Assembly: GCF_001275675.1 (NCBI RefSeq)
Contig: NZ_LITM01000011.1
Location: 43,148-107,147 of the forward strand
Direction of reading: 5' to 3'
Origin: Lysinibacillus sp. FJAT-14745
GTDB taxonomy: Bacteria > Bacillota > Bacilli > Bacillales_A > Planococcaceae
DNA: 64,000 bases
Positions 34,015 to 42,691 of the stretch are shown piece after piece; within the stretch, counting starts at the first letter, position 1; the number at the start of each line of letters is the position of its first letter. A program made the translations under genes and the position numbers. The notes under the pieces are model-generated. The model worked only from the letters and a program-made list of their open reading frames with translations. It had not been told where the DNA came from and made no database searches.

Positions 34015-34920
34015 ATGAACAAAAGAAAAAGACAAATCATTACTGCTGCCCGTGCTCTTTTTATTGAAAAAGGATTCGTGGATGCATCGATTAACGACAT
34101 CATTAGTTCCGCTAAAATTTCAAAGGGTACATTTTACAATCATTTCTCCTCTAAAAATGAATGCTTAATCGCCATATTAGATGAAGGGCGTGAGGAGGCT
34201 AGTAATCGCCGCCACGAACTTCTTTACGGCAAAGATCCTACTGATTTGGAAGTATTAACACAGCAAGTTGCGGTACTTATGTATGTCAATCGAGAACATA
34301 ATTTAATTCAAATTTTTGAATCGGTTTTCCATTCTCGTGATAATGAACTAAAAAAAATCATTTTAAACTATCATTTACAAGAACTTGAGTGGCTTGCTAA
34401 CCGACTTGTACAAGTTTTTGGAGAAGAAATTAGTCCAATTAGCTATGAATGTGCTGTGCAGACACTTGGTATGATTAACCTTGCATTACGTGCTGTCTTG
34501 ATAGCTGACTATAAATATATAAATCGCGAAGCCATTGTACGTGTAGCACTACGCAATATTAGCGTCATTATACCCGTTATGCTTGAATCAAAAGAGATCC
34601 TCATTAGTACGGAAATGATCAACACGATACAAAACGTCGCGAACTATAGAAATGTAGATAAGGAAACGGTCATCGAGCAATTATCTGGCTTTAAAAAAGG
34701 ATTGTCTAAGAATGAAACAACGGAAGGCTTAGAGTATGTGGAATTCTTATTAGAGGAACTACAGCGCGAAAAGCCAAAGCTCTTTATCATCGAATCTCTT
34801 CTTACACCTTACCGTAAAGCATTCGTTGGGACCGAACACGCAGAAGAGGCACGTGACATTGCTAATAGCTTATGGCGCTATGTAAAAATTGAACGACCAT
34901 CAGAGCGCTGTATTAAGTAA
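34015..34920 (+). CDS. TetR family transcriptional regulator
   Basis: A 301-residue regulator with the TetR helix-turn-helix at residues 4-50 (ITAARALFIEKGFVDASIND, KISKGTFYNHFSSKNECL). It is about 100 residues longer than most TetR proteins, with an extra C-terminal helical domain (about residues 200-301). Likely represses the divergent DHA2 exporter gene and itself. ATG with AAGGTGAGG upstream. Confidence 0.88.
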   Translation: MNKRKRQIITAARALFIEKGFVDASINDIISSAKISKGTFYNHFSSKNECLIAILDEGREEASNRRHELLYGKDPTDLEVLTQQVAVLMYVNREHNLIQIFESVFHSRDNELKKIILNYHLQELEWLANRLVQVFGEEISPISYECAVQTLGMINLALRAVLIADYKYINREAIVRVALRNISVIIPVMLESKEILISTEMINTIQNVANYRNVDKETVIEQLSGFKKGLSKNETTEGLEYVEFLLEELQREKPKLFIIESLLTPYRKAFVGTEHAEEARDIANSLWRYVKIERPSERCIK

Positions 34921-34939
34921 AACCTATCTTTAGACACAT

Positions 34940-34992
34940 AAAGGGACTATACGGAAAGTGTAGTATCACACTTTTCATATAGCCCCTTTTTT
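34940..34992 (+). terminator. Terminator after tetR
   Basis: Arms AAAGGGACTATA and TATAGCCCCTTT with an inner hairpin AAAGTGT/ACACTTT and a T run. Confidence 0.75.
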
Positions 34993-35021
34993 CGTATTTA
35001 CTCTATTAGAAACAAAAACTA

Positions 35022-36665
35022 CTATTTACGTTTAAATTTCAATACAAAGACTGTACCTTCCGATCCTGATTGGACACTTATGGTACCATCGTGTAAATCA
35101 ATTAACTGCTTCGTAATAGCCAATCCTAGACCTGTACCCGCCGTATCATCCGTAGTATTTGTACCTCGATAATATCGCTCAAAGAGGTTATCGAGCTTCT
35201 CCTGAGGAATTCCTGGACCTTGATCGGTAATTGTCAACATAATCTCCTGGCCTATATTTTGCGCTTCCACATTCACCTTTGTACCGTCAGGCGTATATTT
35301 TTTAGCATTGGTTATTAGATTATCTAAAATGCGCTTTAATAAAAGCTCGTCCGCTTCAAGTATGACATCCCCATAAACCTTTACAGACACTTGCTCATCT
35401 GCAAATTGAGGTAACCAAACGTTGAGTGGTAACAACACTTTTTCAAGCTGTATCGCTTTATTTTTTATTTGGTACGTATATGTTAAGTCTCGTATAAGGG
35501 CATCCATATACGTCGCCTTCTCCTGCATCGTAGTTGCAAAGACGCGCATTTCTTCCTTCGTCCACTCATAGTCCTCAGAAGCAAGCATTGTTGAATAACC
35601 ATAAATAGAGCTTAACGGTGTCTTTAAATCATGGGATAAGCCTGTTATCCATTCCTCACGTAATTGCTCTACTTGCTTAATTTGCCTTTCATTGGAGGAA
35701 AGGCGTTCTGATAAATTATTAATCGATTCATCAACTGGCTGAAATAATTTAAATTTCTTCTTTAACTTCCCTGTCTTCCGATGATGGATACTTTTATCTC
35801 TTACTTTACTGTAGTCAAACTGCGTTAGCCGCTCGATACGAGATAATACATAAACAAGCGGACGAACAAATTGACGGGAAATGCTAATCGATAAAAAGAA
35901 GACCCCTATTAACAATATAATATGTCCACCAAAGAAGATGGAAACAAATATAACCATCGCTTTATTAAAAGGCTCTTCAAATGGCTTATATGATGGATTG
36001 GGCATACGCACAACTAGTGTCGAGCCGTCCTCTAAAGCAACATTTCGCGAAAGCTCTTTATACTCAAAAATATCGTAGTTCTCTTCCAACAATTGAGGCT
36101 TATAGAGCTTTTTATAGCGCTTACCAATGACTTCTACACGCTCCCACTGCTTATTATAGATTTCAACTGAGGCCTTCTTATCCTGTAAACGCTGGAGCAG
36201 TTCTGAAGAAATCTCTCCTTTTTCCTTCCATTCCCGAACTACTTCCTCAAATAGCGGTTGGACAGGTAAGGCCGGGAGGAATAACAGATGGTATTTAGGA
36301 ATCTCCCACGTGTGCATTCCCGGCCTTTTAAGAGTCATTATTTCGTTATCTGTCATACTACATAGTTCACATGTATCTCCCGTGTAATCAACAATGTCCA
36401 TCGAATTATTGAACAAATATAATTGCCCTAAGTTCTCCTTAGCTCGCTTCACTAAATAATCAGCAATCTTAATAGATTCTTCGTTTTCTACGACAGCATC
36501 ATCTTTAATTTCAGAGGAACTCATTATATGAATATCGTCACCGACATGACGATTGATAAAGATTGCAAAAAACACCAAGCTTATAATAAAGCCTGTAATG
36601 ATTAATAAATAAAAAACGATGAAATAAGATACAAAACGAAGCGTTAATCTTCTAGCTGGCTTCAT
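35022..36665 (-). CDS. Sensor histidine kinase
   Basis: A 547-residue membrane kinase. Segment 1 spans about residues 13-36, the extracellular sensor about 37-234, segment 2 about 236-262, then HAMP-like helices. The phosphorylated His is His345 in GLSHDLKTPLSSIYG; the ATPase domain has NLITNAKKYTPDG (N box), DQGPGIP (G1) and GTGLGLAI (G2). The extracellular domain has a CELC pair (Cys99, Cys102) that could form a disulfide or bind metal. It overlaps its response regulator gene by 4 bases. Signal and targets unknown; DUF418 gene lies divergent. Confidence 0.9.
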   Translation of the reverse strand: MKPARRLTLRFVSYFIVFYLLIITGFIISLVFFAIFINRHVGDDIHIMSSSEIKDDAVVENEESIKIADYLVKRAKENLGQLYLFNNSMDIVDYTGDTCELCSMTDNEIMTLKRPGMHTWEIPKYHLLFLPALPVQPLFEEVVREWKEKGEISSELLQRLQDKKASVEIYNKQWERVEVIGKRYKKLYKPQLLEENYDIFEYKELSRNVALEDGSTLVVRMPNPSYKPFEEPFNKAMVIFVSIFFGGHIILLIGVFFLSISISRQFVRPLVYVLSRIERLTQFDYSKVRDKSIHHRKTGKLKKKFKLFQPVDESINNLSERLSSNERQIKQVEQLREEWITGLSHDLKTPLSSIYGYSTMLASEDYEWTKEEMRVFATTMQEKATYMDALIRDLTYTYQIKNKAIQLEKVLLPLNVWLPQFADEQVSVKVYGDVILEADELLLKRILDNLITNAKKYTPDGTKVNVEAQNIGQEIMLTITDQGPGIPQEKLDNLFERYYRGTNTTDDTAGTGLGLAITKQLIDLHDGTISVQSGSEGTVFVLKFKRK

Positions 36666-37363
36666 GAATGAACATCTCCAACAAGTTTATAACCGATACC
36701 CCTTACAGTAATAATGCAGGCTGGTTTACCTGGATTCTTTTCTATTTTTTCTCGCAGTTTTCGAATATGAACCATCACAGTATTATCATCAAACAAACAG
36801 TCACCCCATACGCGCTCGTAAATTTGCTCCTTCGATAATACTTGCCCTGCATTTTCACATAAATATTTCAATAAATAAAATAACCTACCGCTAATAATTT
36901 CCTTTGTACCATTTGCAGTCACCTCTGCAGCATCGATATCGAATGTAAACCGACTGCATGTAAATAAATGACTTTCTGGCACATCTTTTTTCTTCACATA
37001 TCTCGCAAGCTGGACCTTCACCCTCGCAACAAGCTCAAGTGGATTAAATGGCTTTGTAACATAATCGTCTGCACCATTCATAAAACCACGAAGCTTATCT
37101 GCATCACTACCTTTTGCCGTTAAAAAGAATATAGGTGCTTCACTTTGCTCTCGAATCATATTCGCCATATCAAGTCCACTACCATCCGGGAGCATAATAT
37201 CTAATAGATAAAAATCGAAAACCTTCGTTTCAATTTTCTTTTTTGCCTCTTGAACAGTGTCGCAGAGTGTAATATTTAAAAACCCTTCTTTTCTTAAGAT
37301 AATTTCAATCATTTCTGCAATTGCACGTTCGTCCTCTAATACTAAAATTGACGCGTCTTGCAT
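36662..37363 (-). CDS. OmpR-family response regulator
   Basis: A 233-residue response regulator: receiver domain (residues 5-118) with acidic pocket LEDE, phosphorylated Asp55 in LLDIMLPDG, and Lys in YVTKPFNPLE; then an OmpR/PhoB winged helix (about 130-230) with LSKEQIYERVWG and VHIRKLREKI. It is the first gene of the pair, overlapping the kinase gene by 4 bases (ATGA). The divergent DUF418 gene starts 103 bp away and could be a target. Confidence 0.92.
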   Translation of the reverse strand: MQDASILVLEDERAIAEMIEIILRKEGFLNITLCDTVQEAKKKIETKVFDFYLLDIMLPDGSGLDMANMIREQSEAPIFFLTAKGSDADKLRGFMNGADDYVTKPFNPLELVARVKVQLARYVKKKDVPESHLFTCSRFTFDIDAAEVTANGTKEIISGRLFYLLKYLCENAGQVLSKEQIYERVWGDCLFDDNTVMVHIRKLREKIEKNPGKPACIITVRGIGYKLVGDVHS

Positions 37364-37466
37364 GCTATCACCTTCTTTTAAGATTACTTTAAGGTAGTCA
37401 TCATTTCACCATAAGCTTTACGAACTACACTATGTATAAGATAACCAATTAAGGAGATAAAACGCA

Positions 37467-38633
37467 ATGACAACTAACCGTGTTACCTTCATAGATACAA
37501 TGCGTGGGTTTAGCTTATTCGGCATCTTAATGGCGAATCTGTTGATTTTCCAGTTTGGCATGTATGGCAAAGATGAACTAAAAAATCTTTCTGCCCTCGA
37601 TAACGGGGCCTTGTATTTTGTAAAAATCTTTATAGAGGGATCATTTATGCCGATCTTCACCATTTTATTTGGCTTCTCTCTTATTAAACTTATAGAGTCT
37701 ATTCGTAGAAAAAAGGATAAGAGTCGATGGTCCATTTTACGCCGAGCAACGGGGCTAATTGCTTTAGGTTGGCTCCATTCATTTTTATGGGATGGCGATA
37801 TTTTATTTTCATACGGCTGTATGACTTTATATTTAATCCCATTTATTAATCGAAAACCAAAAACATTATTTATTTGGGCAGGCATCTTATTTTTACTTAC
37901 TACAGCCTTATCGTTTGGTTCCCTAGAAGAAACAAAAAAAGAACAGAAAGAAATAGCAACCTATATAGAGAAAGCCGATGATGTGTATGCGAATGGAAGT
38001 TATTTAGAAATACAGGATTTCCGTTCAAATGCCATACCTCCTGGAATGGACGATTCTGCTATTATATTCGTTCTTTTAATTTTGGCACCTATCATGTATG
38101 CACCACTATTCCTTTTTGGTATGGGTCTCGCTAAAATGCAAGCCTTTGTAAATATGGAAAGTGAAAAGAAATGGTATTTGATTGGATCAATACTCGTTCC
38201 TGTAGGCTTAGCTTGTAAAAGTTTAAGTTTTATAGATAGCTATTTTTCCGGCATGTTGATGATGGGTGGTTCACAGCTACTTTCAATTGGCTATGTCTGC
38301 CTTGCAGCTTTAATATACGAAACCCGCCCTGTACAACGTCTCGCTCCTGCCTTTGAGAGTGTCGGTAAACTATCATTAACCAATTATCTAATGCAAACCA
38401 TTATTTGTACAACAGTATTTTACGGATATGGTCTAGGCTTATACGGCAAGCTCGGTGTATTTGGCGGTATTTTATTCGGAATCGTCGTGTATAGCTTGCA
38501 ATGTGTTTTCAGCCTTGCCTATTTCAAGAAATTTAAACGCGGACCATTCGAAACTGCACTGCGCGTGTGGACGAATTGGTCTTGGAACGGACAGATTAAA
38601 ATAAAGCAGAAAGGAAGTACTTTACATGAATAG
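37467..38633 (+). CDS. DUF418 (YeiB-like) membrane protein
   Basis: A 388-residue membrane protein with about 9-10 hydrophobic segments. The opening VTFIDTMRGFSLFGILMANL, the segment FTILFGFSLIKLIES, and LTNYLMQTIICTTVFYGYGL near the C-terminus are characteristic of DUF418 proteins, which resemble acyltransferase-3 or transporter-like membrane proteins of unknown role. ATG with AAGGAGAT upstream. A very short gene starts inside its last codons. The divergent two-component system may regulate it. Confidence 0.87.
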   Translation: MTTNRVTFIDTMRGFSLFGILMANLLIFQFGMYGKDELKNLSALDNGALYFVKIFIEGSFMPIFTILFGFSLIKLIESIRRKKDKSRWSILRRATGLIALGWLHSFLWDGDILFSYGCMTLYLIPFINRKPKTLFIWAGILFLLTTALSFGSLEETKKEQKEIATYIEKADDVYANGSYLEIQDFRSNAIPPGMDDSAIIFVLLILAPIMYAPLFLFGMGLAKMQAFVNMESEKKWYLIGSILVPVGLACKSLSFIDSYFSGMLMMGGSQLLSIGYVCLAALIYETRPVQRLAPAFESVGKLSLTNYLMQTIICTTVFYGYGLGLYGKLGVFGGILFGIVVYSLQCVFSLAYFKKFKRGPFETALRVWTNWSWNGQIKIKQKGSTLHE

Positions 38634-38721
38634 TGACTCCAAAGAGGACTTTACGGATACATGGTGGTTCTTAGGAATCTGTACTGCTGTAGCTGTAGTT
38701 TTAACACTATTTGCTTTTTAA
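38626..38721 (+). CDS. Small single-span membrane protein (31 aa)
   Basis: A 31-codon frame starting at an ATG that overlaps the end of the DUF418 gene by 8 bases, with AAGGAAG 9 bases upstream. It reads NSDSKEDFTDTWW then a hydrophobic stretch FLGICTAVAVVLTLFAF up to the stop, a hydrophilic head plus one membrane span. The coupling suggests a partner of the DUF418 protein. No family recognised. Confidence 0.6.
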   Translation: MNSDSKEDFTDTWWFLGICTAVAVVLTLFAF

Positions 38722-38783
38722 TAAAACAAGCAACTTTACTTGGGAACAACTATACAACAACATTTTGGAATTCATTTTCACTT

Positions 38784-38837
38784 GCCCCCTACTGTATACT
38801 ATGACTACACATACTATACAGCTTAGGGGGCGTTTTT
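38784..38837 (+). terminator. Terminator-like hairpin that contains the ypsA ribosome site
   Basis: GCCCCCTACTGTATA pairs with TATACAG-CTTAGGGGGC (with a small bulge), followed by seven T. The 3' arm contains AGGGGG, the ribosome-binding site of ypsA, and the T run leads straight into its TTG start codon. Confidence 0.7.
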
Positions 38838-39392
38838 TTGCTACAGCGAATTATTATTACTGGCTATAGACCACATGAATTGGGCATTTTTAATGACAAG
38901 CACCCGGGCATTGCCATCATAAAAAAAGCACTAGAAAACCGTCTACGTATATTGATCGATGAAGGTTTAGAATGGGTAATTATAAGTGGCCAGCAAGGTG
39001 TAGAAACATGGGGTACTGAGGTTATTCTAACGCTAAGAAATGAATTTCCTCATTTAAAATATGCTGTGATCACTCCTTTTTTAGAGCAGGAGAAAAATTG
39101 GCAGGAACACAAAAAAGAAAAATATCAGGCATTAGTAGCGCAAGCGGACTTTGTAACGAGTGTAACGAAAAAGCCATACGAGGCTCCGTGGCAATTTATC
39201 GAAAAAGACAAATTCATTATCCAAAATACAGATGGTCTGCTGCTAATTTATGATGAAGAAAATGAAGGCTCCCCGAAATATATGAAACGTCTAGCAGAAA
39301 AATATATGGAAACACACGAATATACACTTTTAATGATTTCCGCTTATGATTTACAAGTAGTAGCAGAAGAAATACAGCAACAAGATTGGTAG
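38838..39392 (+). CDS. ypsA: YpsA family protein (SLOG superfamily, DUF1273)
   Basis: A 184-residue protein recognised as YpsA by IIITGYRPHELGIF at the N-terminus, DEGLEWVIISGQQGVETWG, YAVITPFLEQEKNWQEHKKE and NTDGLLLIYDEENEGSPKYM. The SLOG fold binds nucleotide-like ligands; in B. subtilis YpsA is linked to cell division and oxidative stress. A TTG start at 38838 matches the family's N-terminus and has AGGGGG 7 bases before it. In B. subtilis it lies beside gpsB; here it does not. Its ribosome site lies in a terminator-like hairpin. Confidence 0.88.
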   Translation: MLQRIIITGYRPHELGIFNDKHPGIAIIKKALENRLRILIDEGLEWVIISGQQGVETWGTEVILTLRNEFPHLKYAVITPFLEQEKNWQEHKKEKYQALVAQADFVTSVTKKPYEAPWQFIEKDKFIIQNTDGLLLIYDEENEGSPKYMKRLAEKYMETHEYTLLMISAYDLQVVAEEIQQQDW

Positions 39393-39469
39393 GTAAAATA
39401 TTGCTATAATTTTCTGATAATTATATACTGAAACTATATTAGTTATAGATATGGATCATCACAATAGCG

Positions 39470-39612
39470 TGTCGTTGATCTCCGTTCCGACTGGGCGCTT
39501 TCCTGGGGGCGTCCGATGAGCCGCTTCACTCGCGTTGCTCGCTCCAGGGTCTCATCTGTGACGCTGATCCCCGAGGAGTCGCCCAGTCTCCACTCCAATC
39601 AACTTATATAAA
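39470..39612 (+). repeat. Dispersed repeat R1, copy 5 (long form)
   Basis: TTGATCTCCGTTCCGACTGG, GCGCTTTCCTGGGGGCGTCC, GATGAGCCGCTTCACTCGCG, CTCGCTCCAGGGTCTCATCT, then GAGGAGTCGCCCAGTCTCCA and CTCCAATCAACTTATA. The ends GACTGGGCG and CGCCCAGTC are inverted, so a long hairpin can form. Confidence 0.75.
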
Positions 39613-39692
39613 AATGGTATTTCTTTTAACGAATATTAAACATTTTCTTTTCTACCCTTTAGTGCTAATTTCTAAAAAGGAGTTGCTAACAT

Positions 39693-40007
39693 TTGAGTAA
39701 AAAAATCAAAATGGTTCTTGAGTCGTCGCCGGTGAATGTTTCTCATGATACGTACCGCAGAGAATGCAGATATACACGAGGGATTCATATTGAAGAACAA
39801 GAGTTTAAAGCAATTTTGGATGTCATGTGCCACGATTCTCGCTTGTATTTTGATTTCCATAATCCATGTAAAGAGATTAAAAAGGGAACATATTTAAATG
39901 GACACTCTGGATTAGCGCGAAATATTTATAATTACTATAAAACAAATCACAACATGGAACTGACCGAGCTTATAAACGGTAAAGATTTTTATGTAAAAAT
40001 AATATAA
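39693..40007 (+). CDS. Hypothetical protein
   Basis: A 104-residue soluble protein I cannot assign. It is basic at the N-terminus and rich in Tyr, His and Asn, with CRYTRGIHIEEQEFKAILDV and KGTYLNGHSGLARNIYNYYK among its clearer stretches. The TTG start at 39693 has AAAGGAG 9-10 bases upstream and no better start is seen. A terminator overlaps its stop codon, which supports it as a real single gene. Confidence 0.6.
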   Translation: MSKKIKMVLESSPVNVSHDTYRRECRYTRGIHIEEQEFKAILDVMCHDSRLYFDFHNPCKEIKKGTYLNGHSGLARNIYNYYKTNHNMELTELINGKDFYVKII

Positions 40008-40039
40008 AGTGGGTTGTTTCTTACATAACAACCCACTTT
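40006..40039 (+). terminator. Terminator of the hypothetical gene
   Basis: Arms AAAGTGGGTTGTT and AACAACCCACTTT, then TTTAT. Confidence 0.85.
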
Positions 40040-40050
40040 TTATCTCCAAT

Positions 40051-40085
40051 AAAAAAGAGCTACCCTCAAAAAATGAGAGTAGCTC
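40051..40085 (-). terminator. Terminator of tcyP
   Basis: Arms GAGCTACCCTCA and TGAGAGTAGCTC; the minus strand continues with six T. Confidence 0.85.
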
Positions 40086-40093
40086 CGACTTTT

Positions 40094-41488
40094 TTAAAGA
40101 TCCGATACTTGAGCACCTAACTCTTTATTATTGTACATTTCAGTGTCCAATTCTTTTGTAATACGTGCTGTTGTCACACCTGCAGTCATTGAACCACTTA
40201 CATTAAGAGCAGTACGGCCCATGTCGATTAATGGCTCAACGGAGATTAATACACCCGCAAGTGCAATCGGTAAATTAAGTGCTGATAATACAAGAATTGC
40301 TGCAAATGTCGCACCACCGCCGACACCAGCTACACCAAATGAGCTGACTGCTACCACTGCAATAACAGTAATGATAAACACTGGATCAAGCGGATTAATC
40401 CCAACTGTCGGTGCAATCATAATCGCTAGCATTGCAGGATAAACACCAGCACAGCCATTTTGACCAATAGATAAGCCAAATGAGCCCGAGAAGTTTGCAA
40501 TACCCTCAGGTACACCAAGACGACCTGTTTGTGTTTTAATGTTCATTGGCAAAGTACCTGCACTTGAACGTGAAGTGAAGGCAAACAATAATGTTTCCGC
40601 AGATTTCTTTAAATACGTAAATGGATTTAAACCACTTAAAGTAAGAATTAGTAAATGTACGAATAACACGATAAATAATGCTACATAAGATGCAATAACA
40701 AACTTACCAAGATTATAGATTGCCCCGAAATCAGATGTAGCAACTGTACGTGCCATAATTGCTAAAATACCGTATGGTGTTAAACGTAAGACGATTGTTA
40801 CAACGCCCATTACTAATGCATAGATGGCATCCAAGCCCTTTTTAATAGTAGCGGCAGTGTCTTCATCCTTACGTGCTATACGTAAGTAAGCAAAACCTAA
40901 GAACGCTGAAAAAATTACAACAGCAATTGTTGATGTCGAGCGAGCACCTGTTAAATCTAGGAATGGGTTTGCTGGGAACAACTCAATAATTTGCGTTGGT
41001 AAATCCGGTGCAGTTAATCCAGAAGTTTTTTCCTCTAAATATGCTCCACGCTCTGTCTCTGCAGCACCATGTATAATATGTGAAGCATCTAAATGAAACA
41101 CTGTTGCTGAAAAAATACCAACAGCAGCTGATACTGCAGTTGTACCGATTAAAATGGCTAAAATAAGAGCTGCCATTTTCCCGAAGTTTTTACCAACCTT
41201 CATTTTCGTAAAGGCTATTAAGATGGAAATAAAAATTAATGGCATCGCAACCATTTGTAGTAATTTAACATAGCCAGTACCGATAATATTGTACCAATTT
41301 GATGTTTTAGCTAACACATCAGAATCAATACCATATATTAAATGCAGTCCAAGACCAAGTACAATCCCTAAGCCTAGACCAGTAAAAACGCGATTTGAAA
41401 ACTTAACGTGCTTTTTATTCATAAAATATAAAATTCCAACGAATACGAGTAAAACGGCAACGTTAAGAATAATTTGTAATGTAGACAC
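40094..41488 (-). CDS. tcyP: L-cystine uptake symporter TcyP
   Basis: A 464-residue DAACS-family symporter matching the TcyP/YhcL type, which imports cystine. Family marks: FTSRSSAGTLPMNIKTQTG for hairpin 1, FGLSIGQNGCAGVYPAMLAI for segment 7, Gly-rich SSFGVAGVGGGATFAA for hairpin 2 and DMGRTALNVSGS for the last segment. It differs from the symporter at 22902 in these sites. The start is a GTG at 41486-41488 with GGAGG 7 bases upstream. Single-gene unit. Confidence 0.88.
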   Translation of the reverse strand: MSTLQIILNVAVLLVFVGILYFMNKKHVKFSNRVFTGLGLGIVLGLGLHLIYGIDSDVLAKTSNWYNIIGTGYVKLLQMVAMPLIFISILIAFTKMKVGKNFGKMAALILAILIGTTAVSAAVGIFSATVFHLDASHIIHGAAETERGAYLEEKTSGLTAPDLPTQIIELFPANPFLDLTGARSTSTIAVVIFSAFLGFAYLRIARKDEDTAATIKKGLDAIYALVMGVVTIVLRLTPYGILAIMARTVATSDFGAIYNLGKFVIASYVALFIVLFVHLLILTLSGLNPFTYLKKSAETLLFAFTSRSSAGTLPMNIKTQTGRLGVPEGIANFSGSFGLSIGQNGCAGVYPAMLAIMIAPTVGINPLDPVFIITVIAVVAVSSFGVAGVGGGATFAAILVLSALNLPIALAGVLISVEPLIDMGRTALNVSGSMTAGVTTARITKELDTEMYNNKELGAQVSDL

Positions 41489-41672
41489 TAGACAGCCTCC
41501 TAAGAAGTTTAATTATAATGTAAATCGAATTATATACCTATAATCCCTATAATTCAAGTATGTTTTGTTTAGATTAATAATTTCCTAAAGTGAGCAGTTT
41601 ATTTCTTTTGATTATGCCCAAAAACTGATTTTAATAAAAATGCCGTTATCTTCTCCATGGATATGTAAAAAA

Positions 41673-41716
41673 AGACTGTGGGCAAGCTCAAATTATTACG
41701 AGCTTGCCCACAGTCT
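41673..41716 (-). terminator. Strong terminator after the GGDEF gene
   Basis: Perfect 17-base arms AGACTGTGGGCAAGCTC and GAGCTTGCCCACAGTCT around a 10-base loop, then seven T on the minus strand. Confidence 0.92.
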
Positions 41717-41728
41717 GACCTACTTCGT

Positions 41729-42691
41729 TTAATGAACGAGGTAAGTTTCTTTTTCATGGTCATTAATAAGGTAACAGCTTCCCGAAATTCTTTTACATTG
41801 TTTTTTCACACGTGTCACCGCATCTGACAATTGATCAACAGATTCAAATTGCTGATATTGACTAGTAATAACCGCAATGGATAGCGTAGTACAAGATAAA
41901 GGCTCTAGTTTACCAGCCCTATTTTGTACTTGTAAGTTTGTTAAATCCTCTGCATCATAAAAGCTTAAAATACATGCATCAAACTCATCAATAATCCTTT
42001 GACAGATTGGCGCAGCCTCATAATGCGGAAGAATTGCAACGAAATCATCTCCACCAATATGCCCTAAAAAATCTTCTGCACAAACGATATTTCTTTTCAA
42101 AATATCTGTTAAATACAGTAAAATTTTATCCCCTTTATTAAAACCGTACGTATCATTGTAAGATTTAAAATGGTCTAAATCAAAATACATTAAACTATAT
42201 TGCGATAGCTGTAATGCTTCCTCTAGCTTTTCATCAATTAATTTATTGCCTGGTAGACTACTTAAAGGATTTAAAAAGCTAGCAAAAGCCACTTGTGTGT
42301 CTACGAGCTTTAACAGTAGCTCCCGAATACTCACTACACCATAATATAAGTCATTCTTTGTTACAATCACATCATCATATAAGTCCTCTGGAGGTCTAGA
42401 CATCGCTAACGTACTGACATCTGTTATAGGTATATTGCGCTCTACCATTAAAGGATTCTCTTTAATAATTAGCTGATTATGCCGATCCATAAATAAATTA
42501 TAGCCATAGCGTGTACCAATTTTTTGATAGAAATGTGTACGTGTAATATGCCCAATTGGTTTGTCATCTCGAACAACGACCACACTACGTAATAACGGAT
42601 TACTTGTAAAAAGCAAATCCACTTCTTGATTTTTCACAAATTCATCAATACAAGGAACGTTTACTATGACTTCCCCTATCATCATGGTCAT
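41729..42691 (-). CDS. CBS-like and GGDEF domain protein
   Basis: A 320-residue protein. Residues 10-130 resemble a pair of CBS modules (VNVPCIDEFVKNQEV, SVVVVRDDKPIGHITRTHFY, DVIVTKNDLYYGVVSIRELL). Residues 160-310 form a GGDEF domain with GGDDF at 213-217, Asp in place of the usual Glu, so diguanylate cyclase activity is uncertain. No RxxD inhibitory site is evident. It overlaps the EAL gene upstream by 47 bases in another frame. In other bacteria EAL, CBS and GGDEF domains occur in this order in one protein, so this pair may be a split gene. The first of several Met codons is used here. Confidence 0.83.
   Translation of the reverse strand: MTMMIGEVIVNVPCIDEFVKNQEVDLLFTSNPLLRSVVVVRDDKPIGHITRTHFYQKIGTRYGYNLFMDRHNQLIIKENPLMVERNIPITDVSTLAMSRPPEDLYDDVIVTKNDLYYGVVSIRELLLKLVDTQVAFASFLNPLSSLPGNKLIDEKLEEALQLSQYSLMYFDLDHFKSYNDTYGFNKGDKILLYLTDILKRNIVCAEDFLGHIGGDDFVAILPHYEAAPICQRIIDEFDACILSFYDAEDLTNLQVQNRAGKLEPLSCTTLSIAVITSQYQQFESVDQLSDAVTRVKKQCKRISGSCYLINDHEKETYLVH

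Noticed and set aside
37430-37885. 151-codon minus-strand frame opposite the DUF418 gene
   Set aside because: Antisense shadow of a well-supported gene, no ribosome site.
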